Shown here: positions 57,864 through 64,000 of the stretch, piece after piece
Numbering within the stretch: position 1 is the first letter of the stretch
Layout: every line of letters begins with the position of its first letter
NCBI GenBank assembly: GCA_023151115.1
Contig: JAKLJP010000002.1
Coordinates: forward strand, 310,001-374,000
DNA length: 64,000 bases
DNA from: Anaerolineae bacterium
GTDB lineage: Bacteria; Chloroflexota; Anaerolineae; 4572-78; J111
Direction: 5' to 3'
Made by a program: the position numbers and the translations under genes
Notes under the pieces: model-generated
Seen by the model: the letters and a program-made list of their open reading frames with translations, nothing else
Told to the model about the DNA's origin: nothing
The model's database searches: none

Positions 57864-58775
57864 ATGCTAGGGTTGCCTACTCCGCACGGAGATAAATTAA
57901 GAGCATTGGCGCATAATCGAAAGCTGCCTATTGAAGACCAGATACGTATCGCTCAAGCTGTCGAGCGTTATCAAAATTGGTTACAACAATTAAAATCAGT
58001 TCAGGGAACATATCAGGAGATTGTCAGCAGCCTGGTTGCCCTCTTGAATGATTACAAGAGATATGTTGAAGTAGATTTGATATTTGATAGCAACAACGAT
58101 TTTCTTTATCGGCAGAAAGGTCAACTTAAACTCGACAACACTATCATCGAAGAATTTCTCCCCATCTTTGTTATGACTGCTCTGGCTGACCAACTTCAAC
58201 CGTATGAGTTATCATTTGGGCCAACTACCTGTTTTTCCAGTATTCGATTTGAGTCAAGCATCAAAAAACCTATAGCGGGTGGAGGCTTACAACTCAGAGA
58301 AAAAGATCATGATTTTGTAGTGGGGAGAAGATTATTTATTCGAACCTCGCATCAACCTAATTTTCAAGAAAGCGCTGTTGTTGAAACCCATTTAGCTTAT
58401 GTGGCGGCTGAATGTAAAACAAATCTCGATAAAACGATGTTTCAAGAAGCCGCAGCAACAGCTCTGGACGTAAAAACGGCAGTTCCCGGCGCAAAATATT
58501 ATCTTTTATGTGAATGGCTTGATATGACTTCCATCAGTACCAGTACCACTGCCATTGATGAGATTATCATCCTACGTAAAGCCAGGCGGCTTCCGGCGGA
58601 TATTCGTGGACGTTTCAATACTATTCAAGGGAGACAGCAATATAGAACAATATTTATTGAATATTTAGAAGCCAACCCCCTAGCTGTAGAAACATTTACC
58701 AGATTTTTAAACCATATTTTAAGCCTCATAAAAGATGATACCGAGGGGAATATCTTAACTCGGGGCTATTTTTAG
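57864..58775 (+). CDS. Bpu10I-family type II restriction endonuclease
   Basis: This 303-residue protein resembles the RE_Bpu10I family: DHDFVVGRRLFIRTSHQPNF, then VETHLAYVAAECKTNLDKTM, FQEAAATALDVKTAVPGAKY and YYLLCEWLDMTSISTS. The Glu-Cys-Lys of AECKTNLDK with an upstream acidic residue fits a PD-(D/E)XK active site. Bpu10I itself is a heterodimer cutting CCTNAGC. Only one endonuclease gene is seen here, so subunit structure and target may differ. It follows the methyltransferase gene with AAAGGT before its ATG, giving a standard restriction-modification pair with low G+C. Confidence 0.75.
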   Translation: MLGLPTPHGDKLRALAHNRKLPIEDQIRIAQAVERYQNWLQQLKSVQGTYQEIVSSLVALLNDYKRYVEVDLIFDSNNDFLYRQKGQLKLDNTIIEEFLPIFVMTALADQLQPYELSFGPTTCFSSIRFESSIKKPIAGGGLQLREKDHDFVVGRRLFIRTSHQPNFQESAVVETHLAYVAAECKTNLDKTMFQEAAATALDVKTAVPGAKYYLLCEWLDMTSISTSTTAIDEIIILRKARRLPADIRGRFNTIQGRQQYRTIFIEYLEANPLAVETFTRFLNHILSLIKDDTEGNILTRGYF

Positions 58776-58798
58776 AGGATTCGGTACAGCTTCAAGAG

Positions 58799-61321
58799 AT
58801 GTCTTTAACCTATCCCCCCCGAATCCCGCCCATCGTTATCCTCCTGCTGGCCTTTTTCCTCCGCGTCATCGCCATTGACCGCATTCCCCCCGGCCTGTCG
58901 CACGACGAAGCCTACAATGGTGTGACCGCGATGCAGGTGCTCGACGGCCAGCGCCTTATTTTTTTTGAAATCAACAAAGGCATCGAGCCGCTCATTATTT
59001 ACCTGGAAGCCCTGGCCTTTTACGCCTTTGGCATTGGCCCCGTACCGATGCGCCTGGTCAATGTTATTTGCGGCCTGCTGACTGTCGCTCTGGTCTATCC
59101 CCTGGCTAAACGATTATTCAACCGGCGGGTGGCCCTACTGGCAATGGCCGGCCTGGCCGTTTCATTTTGGGCTATCTTCACCAGCCGCTTAGCCTTGCGC
59201 GCTGTCATTTTACCCCCCTTATTGATGTTGACCCTCTATTTTCTCTGGTGTGGCCTGGTCAGTAGTCAGAAGTCAGTAGCCAGTAGTCAGAAGTTATTAT
59301 CCAACCTCCAACCCTCCAACCGCCAACCTTCCATCTTCCATCTTCCATCTTCCATCTTCTTTGCCCTCAGCGGCTTGGCCGCCGGCGCAACCATGTACAC
59401 CTACCTGTCCAGCCGCTTTGTGCCGTTGCTGCTTCTGGCGGTTTTTGCCTATCAACTCTTGCGGCGACAGGTGACAAAATGGCATTGGCTGGGGATGCTG
59501 CTACTGTTTTTACTTTGGGCCATCATCTTTGCGCCGCTGGCTGTCTATTTTTGGCAGCATGCCGCCAGCTTCACCGAGCGTTCCAGTCAGGTTTCCACCT
59601 TACCCTATGCCCTCAACGGCGATTTTGGACCGCTGCTGCGCCACACTGGGCGCACTCTGGGCATGTTCACTTTCCACGGCGATGAAACCGACCGTTACAA
59701 CCTGGATGGTCGCCCTGTCTTCGATTGGCTGAACGGTCTCCTTTTTTACCTGGGTCTTGGCCTGGCTCTACTGCGTCTGCGCCAGCCGGTAAACCGGTCC
59801 GGGGCGGCGGCTCTATTATTGCTGTGGTTCTTTTTTATGCTGCTGCCCGGCTTCATCACCGACGACAGCCCCCACTTCCTGCGGACTATTGGCGCCATGC
59901 CGGTCGTCTATCTTTTTTGGGCTATCGGCCTTGATTGGGTCAGCCAACGTATCGAAGAGGCGAGGACGCAAGGACGCGAGGACGCGAGGAGTTCCCTCAC
60001 GCTTCACGCTTCACGTTTCACGTTGCTGCCTTTAGCCCTCACCTTGCTCATGCTTTTCCATGGCGGCTACGACTACTTCATCCGCTGGGCCAACGCTGCC
60101 GAAGCGCGGACTATTTATGGGGCCGATATTGCCGAGGTAGCTCGCTATGTCAATGCGACCCGCGATGAAGGGCTGGCGGCGATTTCGGCGGAATATTACC
60201 GCGATTTAGACCCATTCCGCTTCAGTCTTCATTCCTACGGCCGGCCTCCCTTTGTCATCTGGTTTGATGGCCGGCAGAGCCTGGCCTTTCCGCCGCCGGA
60301 GAGCGGTCTGTCGCCCCGCTATATTTTTCCCCGCTCCGCTCCCCCCGCCGAACTGTGGCAGCCCTTTTTACAGCCTGTTCCGGCCGAGTCGGGTCAGGAG
60401 TATATGCTCTACCACCTGCCCCCCGCCACCGTTCTGCGTCAGGCTGAAACTGCCCTATTTTCTCCCCAAAATAAAGTGGGAGTGAAGGTCAATGATGACC
60501 TGGTTTTGTCGGCCTATCAACTGCTGGGTTCGGTGACAAGCGGCGGCAAATTTCAGGTATTGCTGGCCTGGCAAGCTCTACGAGCGCTGCCGCCGGAGAC
60601 CGATTATACCTTTTTGGTCCAGTTGCAGGACAATCAAGGCCATGTTTGGGCTGCCGCCGACGGCAATGGCTATCCCGCCGGAGCATGGCAGCCCGGCGTA
60701 CAGGGATTACAACTCCTGCTGCTGCGGCTGCCGGGCGACCTTCCCCCGCGTCCCTATACCCTCACGGCTCAAGTCATTGACCGGCGCAGCGGCCAGGCTC
60801 TTTCGACGGCCGGCGGTGAGCCACTCATTCGCTTGGGTTCGACGCCGGGTCAATTAGCCAAAACGCCGCGCCTGCTTGACCCGGCCCAACTGCCCAACCC
60901 CATGCAGGTTGTCCAGGCCAACGGATTGGCCGCCGAACTGGCGTTGCGAGGATACGAAGTGAAAAATCCCCATGTTCGCCCCGGTGAGGAATTAGCCCTA
61001 ACACTGCATTGGCAGGTGCTACAGCCGCCGCAGCAAGATTATCGCCTGCAATTTTTTTTAACCCATGAGCAGGGGGAAATCCTCTATCGCTGGCCGGCCT
61101 TGCCGCCTATCAACGGCGAATGGCCGACCCGCCGGTGGCCGGCTGACTATTGGGTGCAAGACCGGCTCAACTTACCCTTGGGCGCGGACGTCCCGCCCGG
61201 CCAATTTAGGTTGCGCGCCATCTGGATAGCCGAGGAAACTCAATCTGTCCCGGCAGTGGTTTCCGGCGAAGCCTGGCCCGGTTTTGATTTAGGCTGGGTC
61301 ACAGTGACCAATAATCAGTGA
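58799..61321 (+). CDS. GT39/PMT-like membrane glycosyltransferase with repeat-derived insertions
   Basis: This 840-residue GT-C protein has about eleven N-terminal helices (to about 430) and a large extracytoplasmic C-terminal domain of beta structure (about 430-840). The first loop has PPGLSHDEAYNGV with the catalytic-type Asp-Glu, and INKGIEPLIIYLEALAFYAF follows, as in ArnT/PMT-type enzymes. It should transfer a sugar from polyprenyl phosphate outside the membrane. Two cytoplasmic or loop segments (residues about 154-187 and 387-409) are encoded by short tandem repeats otherwise found between genes, kept in frame. The stop TGA also lies within a CAGTGATCAGT repeat. The ATG is 24 bases after the endonuclease stop. 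Confidence 0.85.
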   Translation: MSLTYPPRIPPIVILLLAFFLRVIAIDRIPPGLSHDEAYNGVTAMQVLDGQRLIFFEINKGIEPLIIYLEALAFYAFGIGPVPMRLVNVICGLLTVALVYPLAKRLFNRRVALLAMAGLAVSFWAIFTSRLALRAVILPPLLMLTLYFLWCGLVSSQKSVASSQKLLSNLQPSNRQPSIFHLPSSIFFALSGLAAGATMYTYLSSRFVPLLLLAVFAYQLLRRQVTKWHWLGMLLLFLLWAIIFAPLAVYFWQHAASFTERSSQVSTLPYALNGDFGPLLRHTGRTLGMFTFHGDETDRYNLDGRPVFDWLNGLLFYLGLGLALLRLRQPVNRSGAAALLLLWFFFMLLPGFITDDSPHFLRTIGAMPVVYLFWAIGLDWVSQRIEEARTQGREDARSSLTLHASRFTLLPLALTLLMLFHGGYDYFIRWANAAEARTIYGADIAEVARYVNATRDEGLAAISAEYYRDLDPFRFSLHSYGRPPFVIWFDGRQSLAFPPPESGLSPRYIFPRSAPPAELWQPFLQPVPAESGQEYMLYHLPPATVLRQAETALFSPQNKVGVKVNDDLVLSAYQLLGSVTSGGKFQVLLAWQALRALPPETDYTFLVQLQDNQGHVWAAADGNGYPAGAWQPGVQGLQLLLLRLPGDLPPRPYTLTAQVIDRRSGQALSTAGGEPLIRLGSTPGQLAKTPRLLDPAQLPNPMQVVQANGLAAELALRGYEVKNPHVRPGEELALTLHWQVLQPPQQDYRLQFFLTHEQGEILYRWPALPPINGEWPTRRWPADYWVQDRLNLPLGADVPPGQFRLRAIWIAEETQSVPAVVSGEAWPGFDLGWVTVTNNQ
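59258..59359. repeat. Tandem repeat tract inside the GT39 gene, 102 bases
   Basis: It has three parts: GTCAGTAGTCAGAAGTCAGT-type units, CCAACCTCCAACCCTCCAAC-type units, and four TTCCATC units. The 102 bases (34 codons) keep the frame and encode a Ser/Gln/Pro-rich loop between helices. Confidence 0.8.
59957..60024. repeat. Second repeat tract inside the GT39 gene
   Basis: GAGGACGCAAGGACGCGAGG-type units are followed by CACGCTTCACGCTTCACGTT-type units, the latter also seen in the intergenic repeat at 7045-7100. It encodes TQGREDARSSLTLHASRFT in a loop between helices. Confidence 0.75.
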
Positions 61322-61468
61322 CCAGTGATCAGTTTCAGTGGATCCAAATTTCCCGTAGGGGGGCATCCCTATGCCGCCCGCTGATGCATAGGGATGCGCC
61401 AGCTACAGTGAAAAATTGGATCTACTGAGTTTACTTACTGATGACTGATCACTGATGACTGATGACGG
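61309..61468. repeat. CAGTGATCAGT arrays flanking the second MITE-like element
   Basis: CAGTGACCAGTGATCAGT on the left faces ACTGATGACTGATCACTGAT on the right. The element 61335-61428 sits between the arms. The left arm contains the stop codon of the GT39 gene. Confidence 0.7.
61335..61428. mobile_element. MITE-like element with terminal inverted repeats, copy 2
   Basis: The ends TCAGTGGATCCAAATTT and AAAATTGGATCTACTGA are identical to those at 45638-45736. The interior differs: it is built on GGCATCCCTATGC and GCATAGGGATGC, which pair with each other. Confidence 0.6.
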
Positions 61469-61479
61469 CCTCATTTAAC

Positions 61480-61509
61480 TTGTCATACAGCTTAAACTAG
61501 TGATATAAT
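61480..61509 (+). promoter_or_regulatory. Sigma-70-like promoter
   Basis: TTGTCA (61480-61485) and TATAAT (61504-61509) are 18 bases apart, ending 46 bases before ATG 61556. Confidence 0.6.
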
Positions 61510-61555
61510 AGGCATAGAGCTTCACCTATCATCCCCGCGCAACGGAGTTAACTGC

Positions 61556-62311
61556 ATGTCAATGCTCGATGATGCCATTCAAGCTATTCGAATGGGCGAC
61601 AAGGAAGAGGGTCGCCGGCTGTTGGAAGAAATGCTCGAAACCGACGAGGGCAACGAAGACGTCTGGTTGTGGCTGACGACAGTGGTAGACTCAGACGAAG
61701 ACCGCGAAGTCTGTCTGGAAAATGTCCTGGCAATCAACCCAAACAATACCATTGCTCAAAGAAACCTCAACGCCCTGAAAGCCGGAAATTTCAACCCCGC
61801 CGACATTGCCCGCAGCGCCATTGTCGAGGATGAAGAGGAAGAAGAACCTGCAACCGGCGCAACATTTCTGGATGAGTTTCGCCGGGCCGGCGAAGAGCCT
61901 GACGTTGAGGAAGATGAGGAGTTGGTCATGCCCAGCACCATGGCCAAATCCAAGACCAAAGGTAAAGCTTCCAAACAGGCAGCTCAAAAGAAGGGAGGCG
62001 GTTTCAAACTCAATCCTCGCCTTATTATTTTAGCCGTATTTGTCTTGTTGATTATCTGCACCTTGGGGAGTGTGGCGGCTTATAATCTGATGAGCGGCGG
62101 CCTCACCGGCGGAGAAGCCGGTACCGAAGCGCCGGCTGGCGGCGGTGAAGTCCAGCCCCCGATTGAACAACCGGTTGCCACCGATACGCCCGCTGAGCCG
62201 CCCACCAATACCCCGGAGCCAACCAAACCCTCTCTCGAACTACCGACTCCCAAACCAACAGATCTGCCTACCCCCACGTCGACTCCGGTGGTTTTGCCTA
62301 CTGTTTCTTGA
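61556..62311 (+). CDS. One-pass membrane protein with helical repeat and Pro/Thr tail
   Basis: This 251-residue protein has an N-terminal helical TPR-like region of about 80 residues (AIQAIRMGDKEEGRRLLEEM, DVWLWLTTVVDSDEDREVCL), an acidic stretch (VEDEEEEEP), a Lys-rich stretch, one helix (LIILAVFVLLIICTLGSVAAY) at about 159-179, and a Pro/Thr/Glu-rich outside tail. I recall this architecture as common in Chloroflexota. The function is unknown. It might link cytoplasmic partners to the envelope. Promoter and terminator frame it as a single-gene unit. A second ATG two codons in is an alternative start. Confidence 0.8.
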   Translation: MSMLDDAIQAIRMGDKEEGRRLLEEMLETDEGNEDVWLWLTTVVDSDEDREVCLENVLAINPNNTIAQRNLNALKAGNFNPADIARSAIVEDEEEEEPATGATFLDEFRRAGEEPDVEEDEELVMPSTMAKSKTKGKASKQAAQKKGGGFKLNPRLIILAVFVLLIICTLGSVAAYNLMSGGLTGGEAGTEAPAGGGEVQPPIEQPVATDTPAEPPTNTPEPTKPSLELPTPKPTDLPTPTSTPVVLPTVS

Positions 62312-62332
62312 TGAGCGTGTTGTTCTGCTTTC

Positions 62333-62369
62333 AACCGGCCGCTCACTGAGAGCAGGCCGGTTTTTTTTA
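62333..62369 (+). terminator. Rho-independent terminator
   Basis: AACCGGCC pairs with GGCCGGTT around a 14-base loop, followed by T6. It closes the one-pass protein gene. Confidence 0.85.
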
Positions 62370-62453
62370 CAAGTTACTTTTTTCATAACTGGCCTTCTTG
62401 GGGTATACTCGCGTTTTAGGTTCTTTTTAGAATCAATACATTTCAAATAAGGC

Positions 62454-62496
62454 CGTAGCATAGGGCCTTGTGCCCACCCACAAGGGGCTAAACTAC
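62454..62496. repeat. Palindrome TAGGGCCTTGTG / CACAAGGGGCTA
   Basis: GTAGCATAGGGCCTTGTG and CACAAGGGGCTAAACTAC pair with few mismatches around CCCACC. It fills the gap before the 62541 gene. Confidence 0.6.
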
Positions 62497-62540
62497 GTTA
62501 TTTGAAAAGTATTTGTTTTTAGAACAGCTTTGAGCAAAAA

Positions 62541-63743
62541 ATGAAGCTACGGTTACTTTTACTTTTTATTGTATTGACCCTGGCCTTCGAAGTTCAATCG
62601 TCGGCGGGGGGCCTGTGGCAAGACAGCCCCCCCGATGTTTGCCAACAGCCGGAAAATATTCTGCCCAACTGCGACTTTAACAACGGGACCAGCGGCTGGC
62701 AAACCTTTATCGAGGAGGGTTCAGCCGATTTTTCGGTGCTGCAAGGCGGTGGCGAGTGCCATGCGCCGCTCTGCCCGGCCGGCTATATTGTCACCCAGAA
62801 CTATTTTGTCGGGGGAATTTTCCAGCAGGTGCCGGTGGTCAAAGGGAATACCTATTACGGCAACATCGTCTGGCTGGTGTTCGACTCCCTCTCCAACGAT
62901 AATTCAATCAATAGTATCGTCGGCGGTATCAGCCGAAAAGTCGGCATTGACCCCTTCGGCGGTACCGACCCTCGCTCACCCAACATTATCTGGGGGCCGG
63001 AAAATACCCGCAATGATTGCAAAATCTGCGCCAGCCAGGAAGTTACCGCTACGGCCCAGGCCGACACCATTACTCTATTCCTGCGCATTGACGACCGCTG
63101 GCGGCAGCGAGCCGCCGAAAAAGGCTACAATGTACCGCCTTCCAAAGACCAGTTCTGGCTTGACGACTTTGGCTTGAAACAGGTCGCTGGCAGCGCCGCC
63201 CCGGCTGCGCCCCCACCGACCGATACGCCGGTCCCACCGCCTCCCACCGATACCCCTGTACCCGAACCGCCAACGGAGACGCCGATTCCCGCTACGGAAG
63301 AGACTCAAGCCGAAGCTCCTGCTGTACTGATTGATGCACCCACCAAAGAAATTGCCCTGGCCCAGGTGGCCACAGTGGAGCCTATCTCGCCGGTTGCCAC
63401 GCCGACTCCCCCGCCGGTCAAGACCATCGCCCCACCGCCGACCCTGACTCCTTCGGCTACACCCTCACCGACAGCTACTTTTGAACCCCGGAAGCGAGTC
63501 ATCCAGCCGACCCCTAACCGTACCCGTCGAGCCACGCCGGAAACCCTTGCTGCCGGGTTATCTTCGGCTAACCTGTTCGGTGTGGCCGGAACGACCCTCT
63601 GCATTGGCGGCCCTGCCTTGTTACTGCTTAGCGCAGTCCTGGCCGGTCTGGTCTGGCTTTACCGGCTCGGTTGGGGCAAAACGGCTGATGAAGAATCAGA
63701 TAAAGAAGAGATTGTCATTGAAATAGAAGATGATAACAGGTAG
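62541..63743 (+). CDS. Exported anchored protein with carbohydrate-binding-like domain
   Basis: This 400-residue protein has a signal peptide (LRLLLLFIVLTLAFEVQSSA) and a beta-sandwich-like domain at about 35-215 (ENILPNCDFNNGTSGWQTFI resembles the start of CBM4_9 or DUF642-type modules; FLRIDDRW and QFWLDDFGLKQ near its end). A long Pro/Thr-rich stalk follows. A C-terminal helix (LLLLSAVLAGLVWLYRLGWG) has an acidic cytoplasmic tail (ESDKEEIVIEIED). The outside domain has six or more Cys. It may bind glycans at the surface. The stop TAG is part of a GGTAGCAGGGTAAC repeat. Confidence 0.8.
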   Translation: MKLRLLLLFIVLTLAFEVQSSAGGLWQDSPPDVCQQPENILPNCDFNNGTSGWQTFIEEGSADFSVLQGGGECHAPLCPAGYIVTQNYFVGGIFQQVPVVKGNTYYGNIVWLVFDSLSNDNSINSIVGGISRKVGIDPFGGTDPRSPNIIWGPENTRNDCKICASQEVTATAQADTITLFLRIDDRWRQRAAEKGYNVPPSKDQFWLDDFGLKQVAGSAAPAAPPPTDTPVPPPPTDTPVPEPPTETPIPATEETQAEAPAVLIDAPTKEIALAQVATVEPISPVATPTPPPVKTIAPPPTLTPSATPSPTATFEPRKRVIQPTPNRTRRATPETLAAGLSSANLFGVAGTTLCIGGPALLLLSAVLAGLVWLYRLGWGKTADEESDKEEIVIEIEDDNR

Positions 63744-63966
63744 CAGGGTAACAGAGTCGCAGGGTAACTACACCCCCTCATGTCATTTCGAGGCTGAAAG
63801 CTGAGAAATCTCTGAGGCCGTTGTCTGCAAATTACGGATTAGGACGCTCCGCGTCTCGCTCCTAACGTCGCTCGAAATGACATAGCGGAGTTGTTACGTC
63901 GCAGGGTACATTTTTGGCGCAACTTTCCCCCTGCTACCTTGTTACTTGCAACCTGCTACCTTGTAA
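63741..63966. repeat. GTAGCAGGGTAAC arrays enclosing a palindromic element
   Basis: GGTAGCAGGGTAACAGAGTC on the left faces CTGCTACCTTGTTACTTGCA and CCTGCTACCTTG on the right, with the TGTCATTTCGA element nested between. It fills the 238-base gap before the last gene. The same units occur at 34626-34683. Confidence 0.7.
63780..63883. repeat. TGTCATTTCGA palindromic element, copy 2
   Basis: ATGTCATTTCGAG and CTCGAAATGACAT are perfect terminal complements. The interior (GAGAAATCTCTGAGG, GACGCTCCGCGTC) differs from the copy at 48882-48964. Confidence 0.65.
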
Positions 63967-63981
63967 AAGAAAGAAAAGAGC

Positions 63982-64000
63982 ATGTCCCAGCCTAACACCC
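63982..64000 (+). CDS. Start of a further gene (cut by window edge)
   Basis: ATG 63982 opens a frame reading MSQPNT to the edge, after a purine-rich AAGAAAAGAG. Only six codons are visible, so neither the gene nor its product can be confirmed. Confidence 0.35.

Noticed and set aside
12411..63966. Repeat arrays as CRISPR
   Set aside because: Units are about 7 bases, degenerate and without spacers, and no cas genes are present.

Overview
The window looks like chromosomal DNA of a member of the Chloroflexota (Anaerolineae- or Caldilineae-like). This is an inference from gene content: many lipoproteins and one-pass proteins with Thr/Pro/Glu-rich linkers (TPTATP-type), TolB/PD40 propellers on signalling proteins, an FHA plus winged-helix regulator, an F420-type luciferase-family oxidoreductase, and no lipopolysaccharide genes. 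No rRNA, tRNA, CRISPR array, integrase or transposase was seen.

Layout. 1-4216 (+): the end of an envelope-polysaccharide cluster (GT2 glycosyltransferase, polyprenyl-phosphate sugar transferase, GT-C-like membrane protein, anchored beta-rich protein). 4490-18185 (-): an uptake and catabolism block with dihydropyrimidinase, F420-type oxidoreductase, a lipoprotein fusing two unrelated solute-binding proteins, an SsuBC-type permease and ATPase, LivFGMH, an FGE-like lipoprotein and a second SsuC-type permease. The fused binding protein is the only binding protein in the block and sits between parts of both transporter types, so it may serve both. 18264-23709 (-): a conserved protein of unproven function, a NagD-type HAD phosphatase, a LysM/M23 peptidase and two unknown proteins. 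23872-24080 (-): a predicted structured RNA with its own promoter and terminator.

24230-37452 holds an ABC exporter, a site-2 protease, MazG with a methylase-like domain, lipoproteins, an IMPase-like protein, a two-S1-domain RNA-binding protein, a three-subunit acyl-CoA carboxylase operon and an FHA regulator. 37721-42629 resembles a conflict or signalling island: a 50-residue exported peptide, a TPR protein overlapping an NB-ARC ATPase, a DJ-1-like protein without the usual cysteine, and an AIG1-like GTPase. 42805-55746 is rich in surface and signalling proteins (propeller-PstS fusion, Ser/Thr kinase with vWA and propeller, GAF histidine kinase, O-antigen ligase-like protein, methyltransferase, ATPase-TM-propeller). 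55800-58775 carries a DUF4058 protein and a type II restriction-modification pair. 58799-63743 carries a GT39-type protein and two anchored proteins. A further gene starts at the right edge.

The gaps are filled with short degenerate repeats of roughly seven-base period arranged as inverted pairs, with larger palindromes and a two-copy element with shared terminal inverted repeats. Several genes end inside such repeats, and one glycosyltransferase gene carries two repeat tracts in frame.

All domain names come from recognising motifs by eye. No database search was possible.
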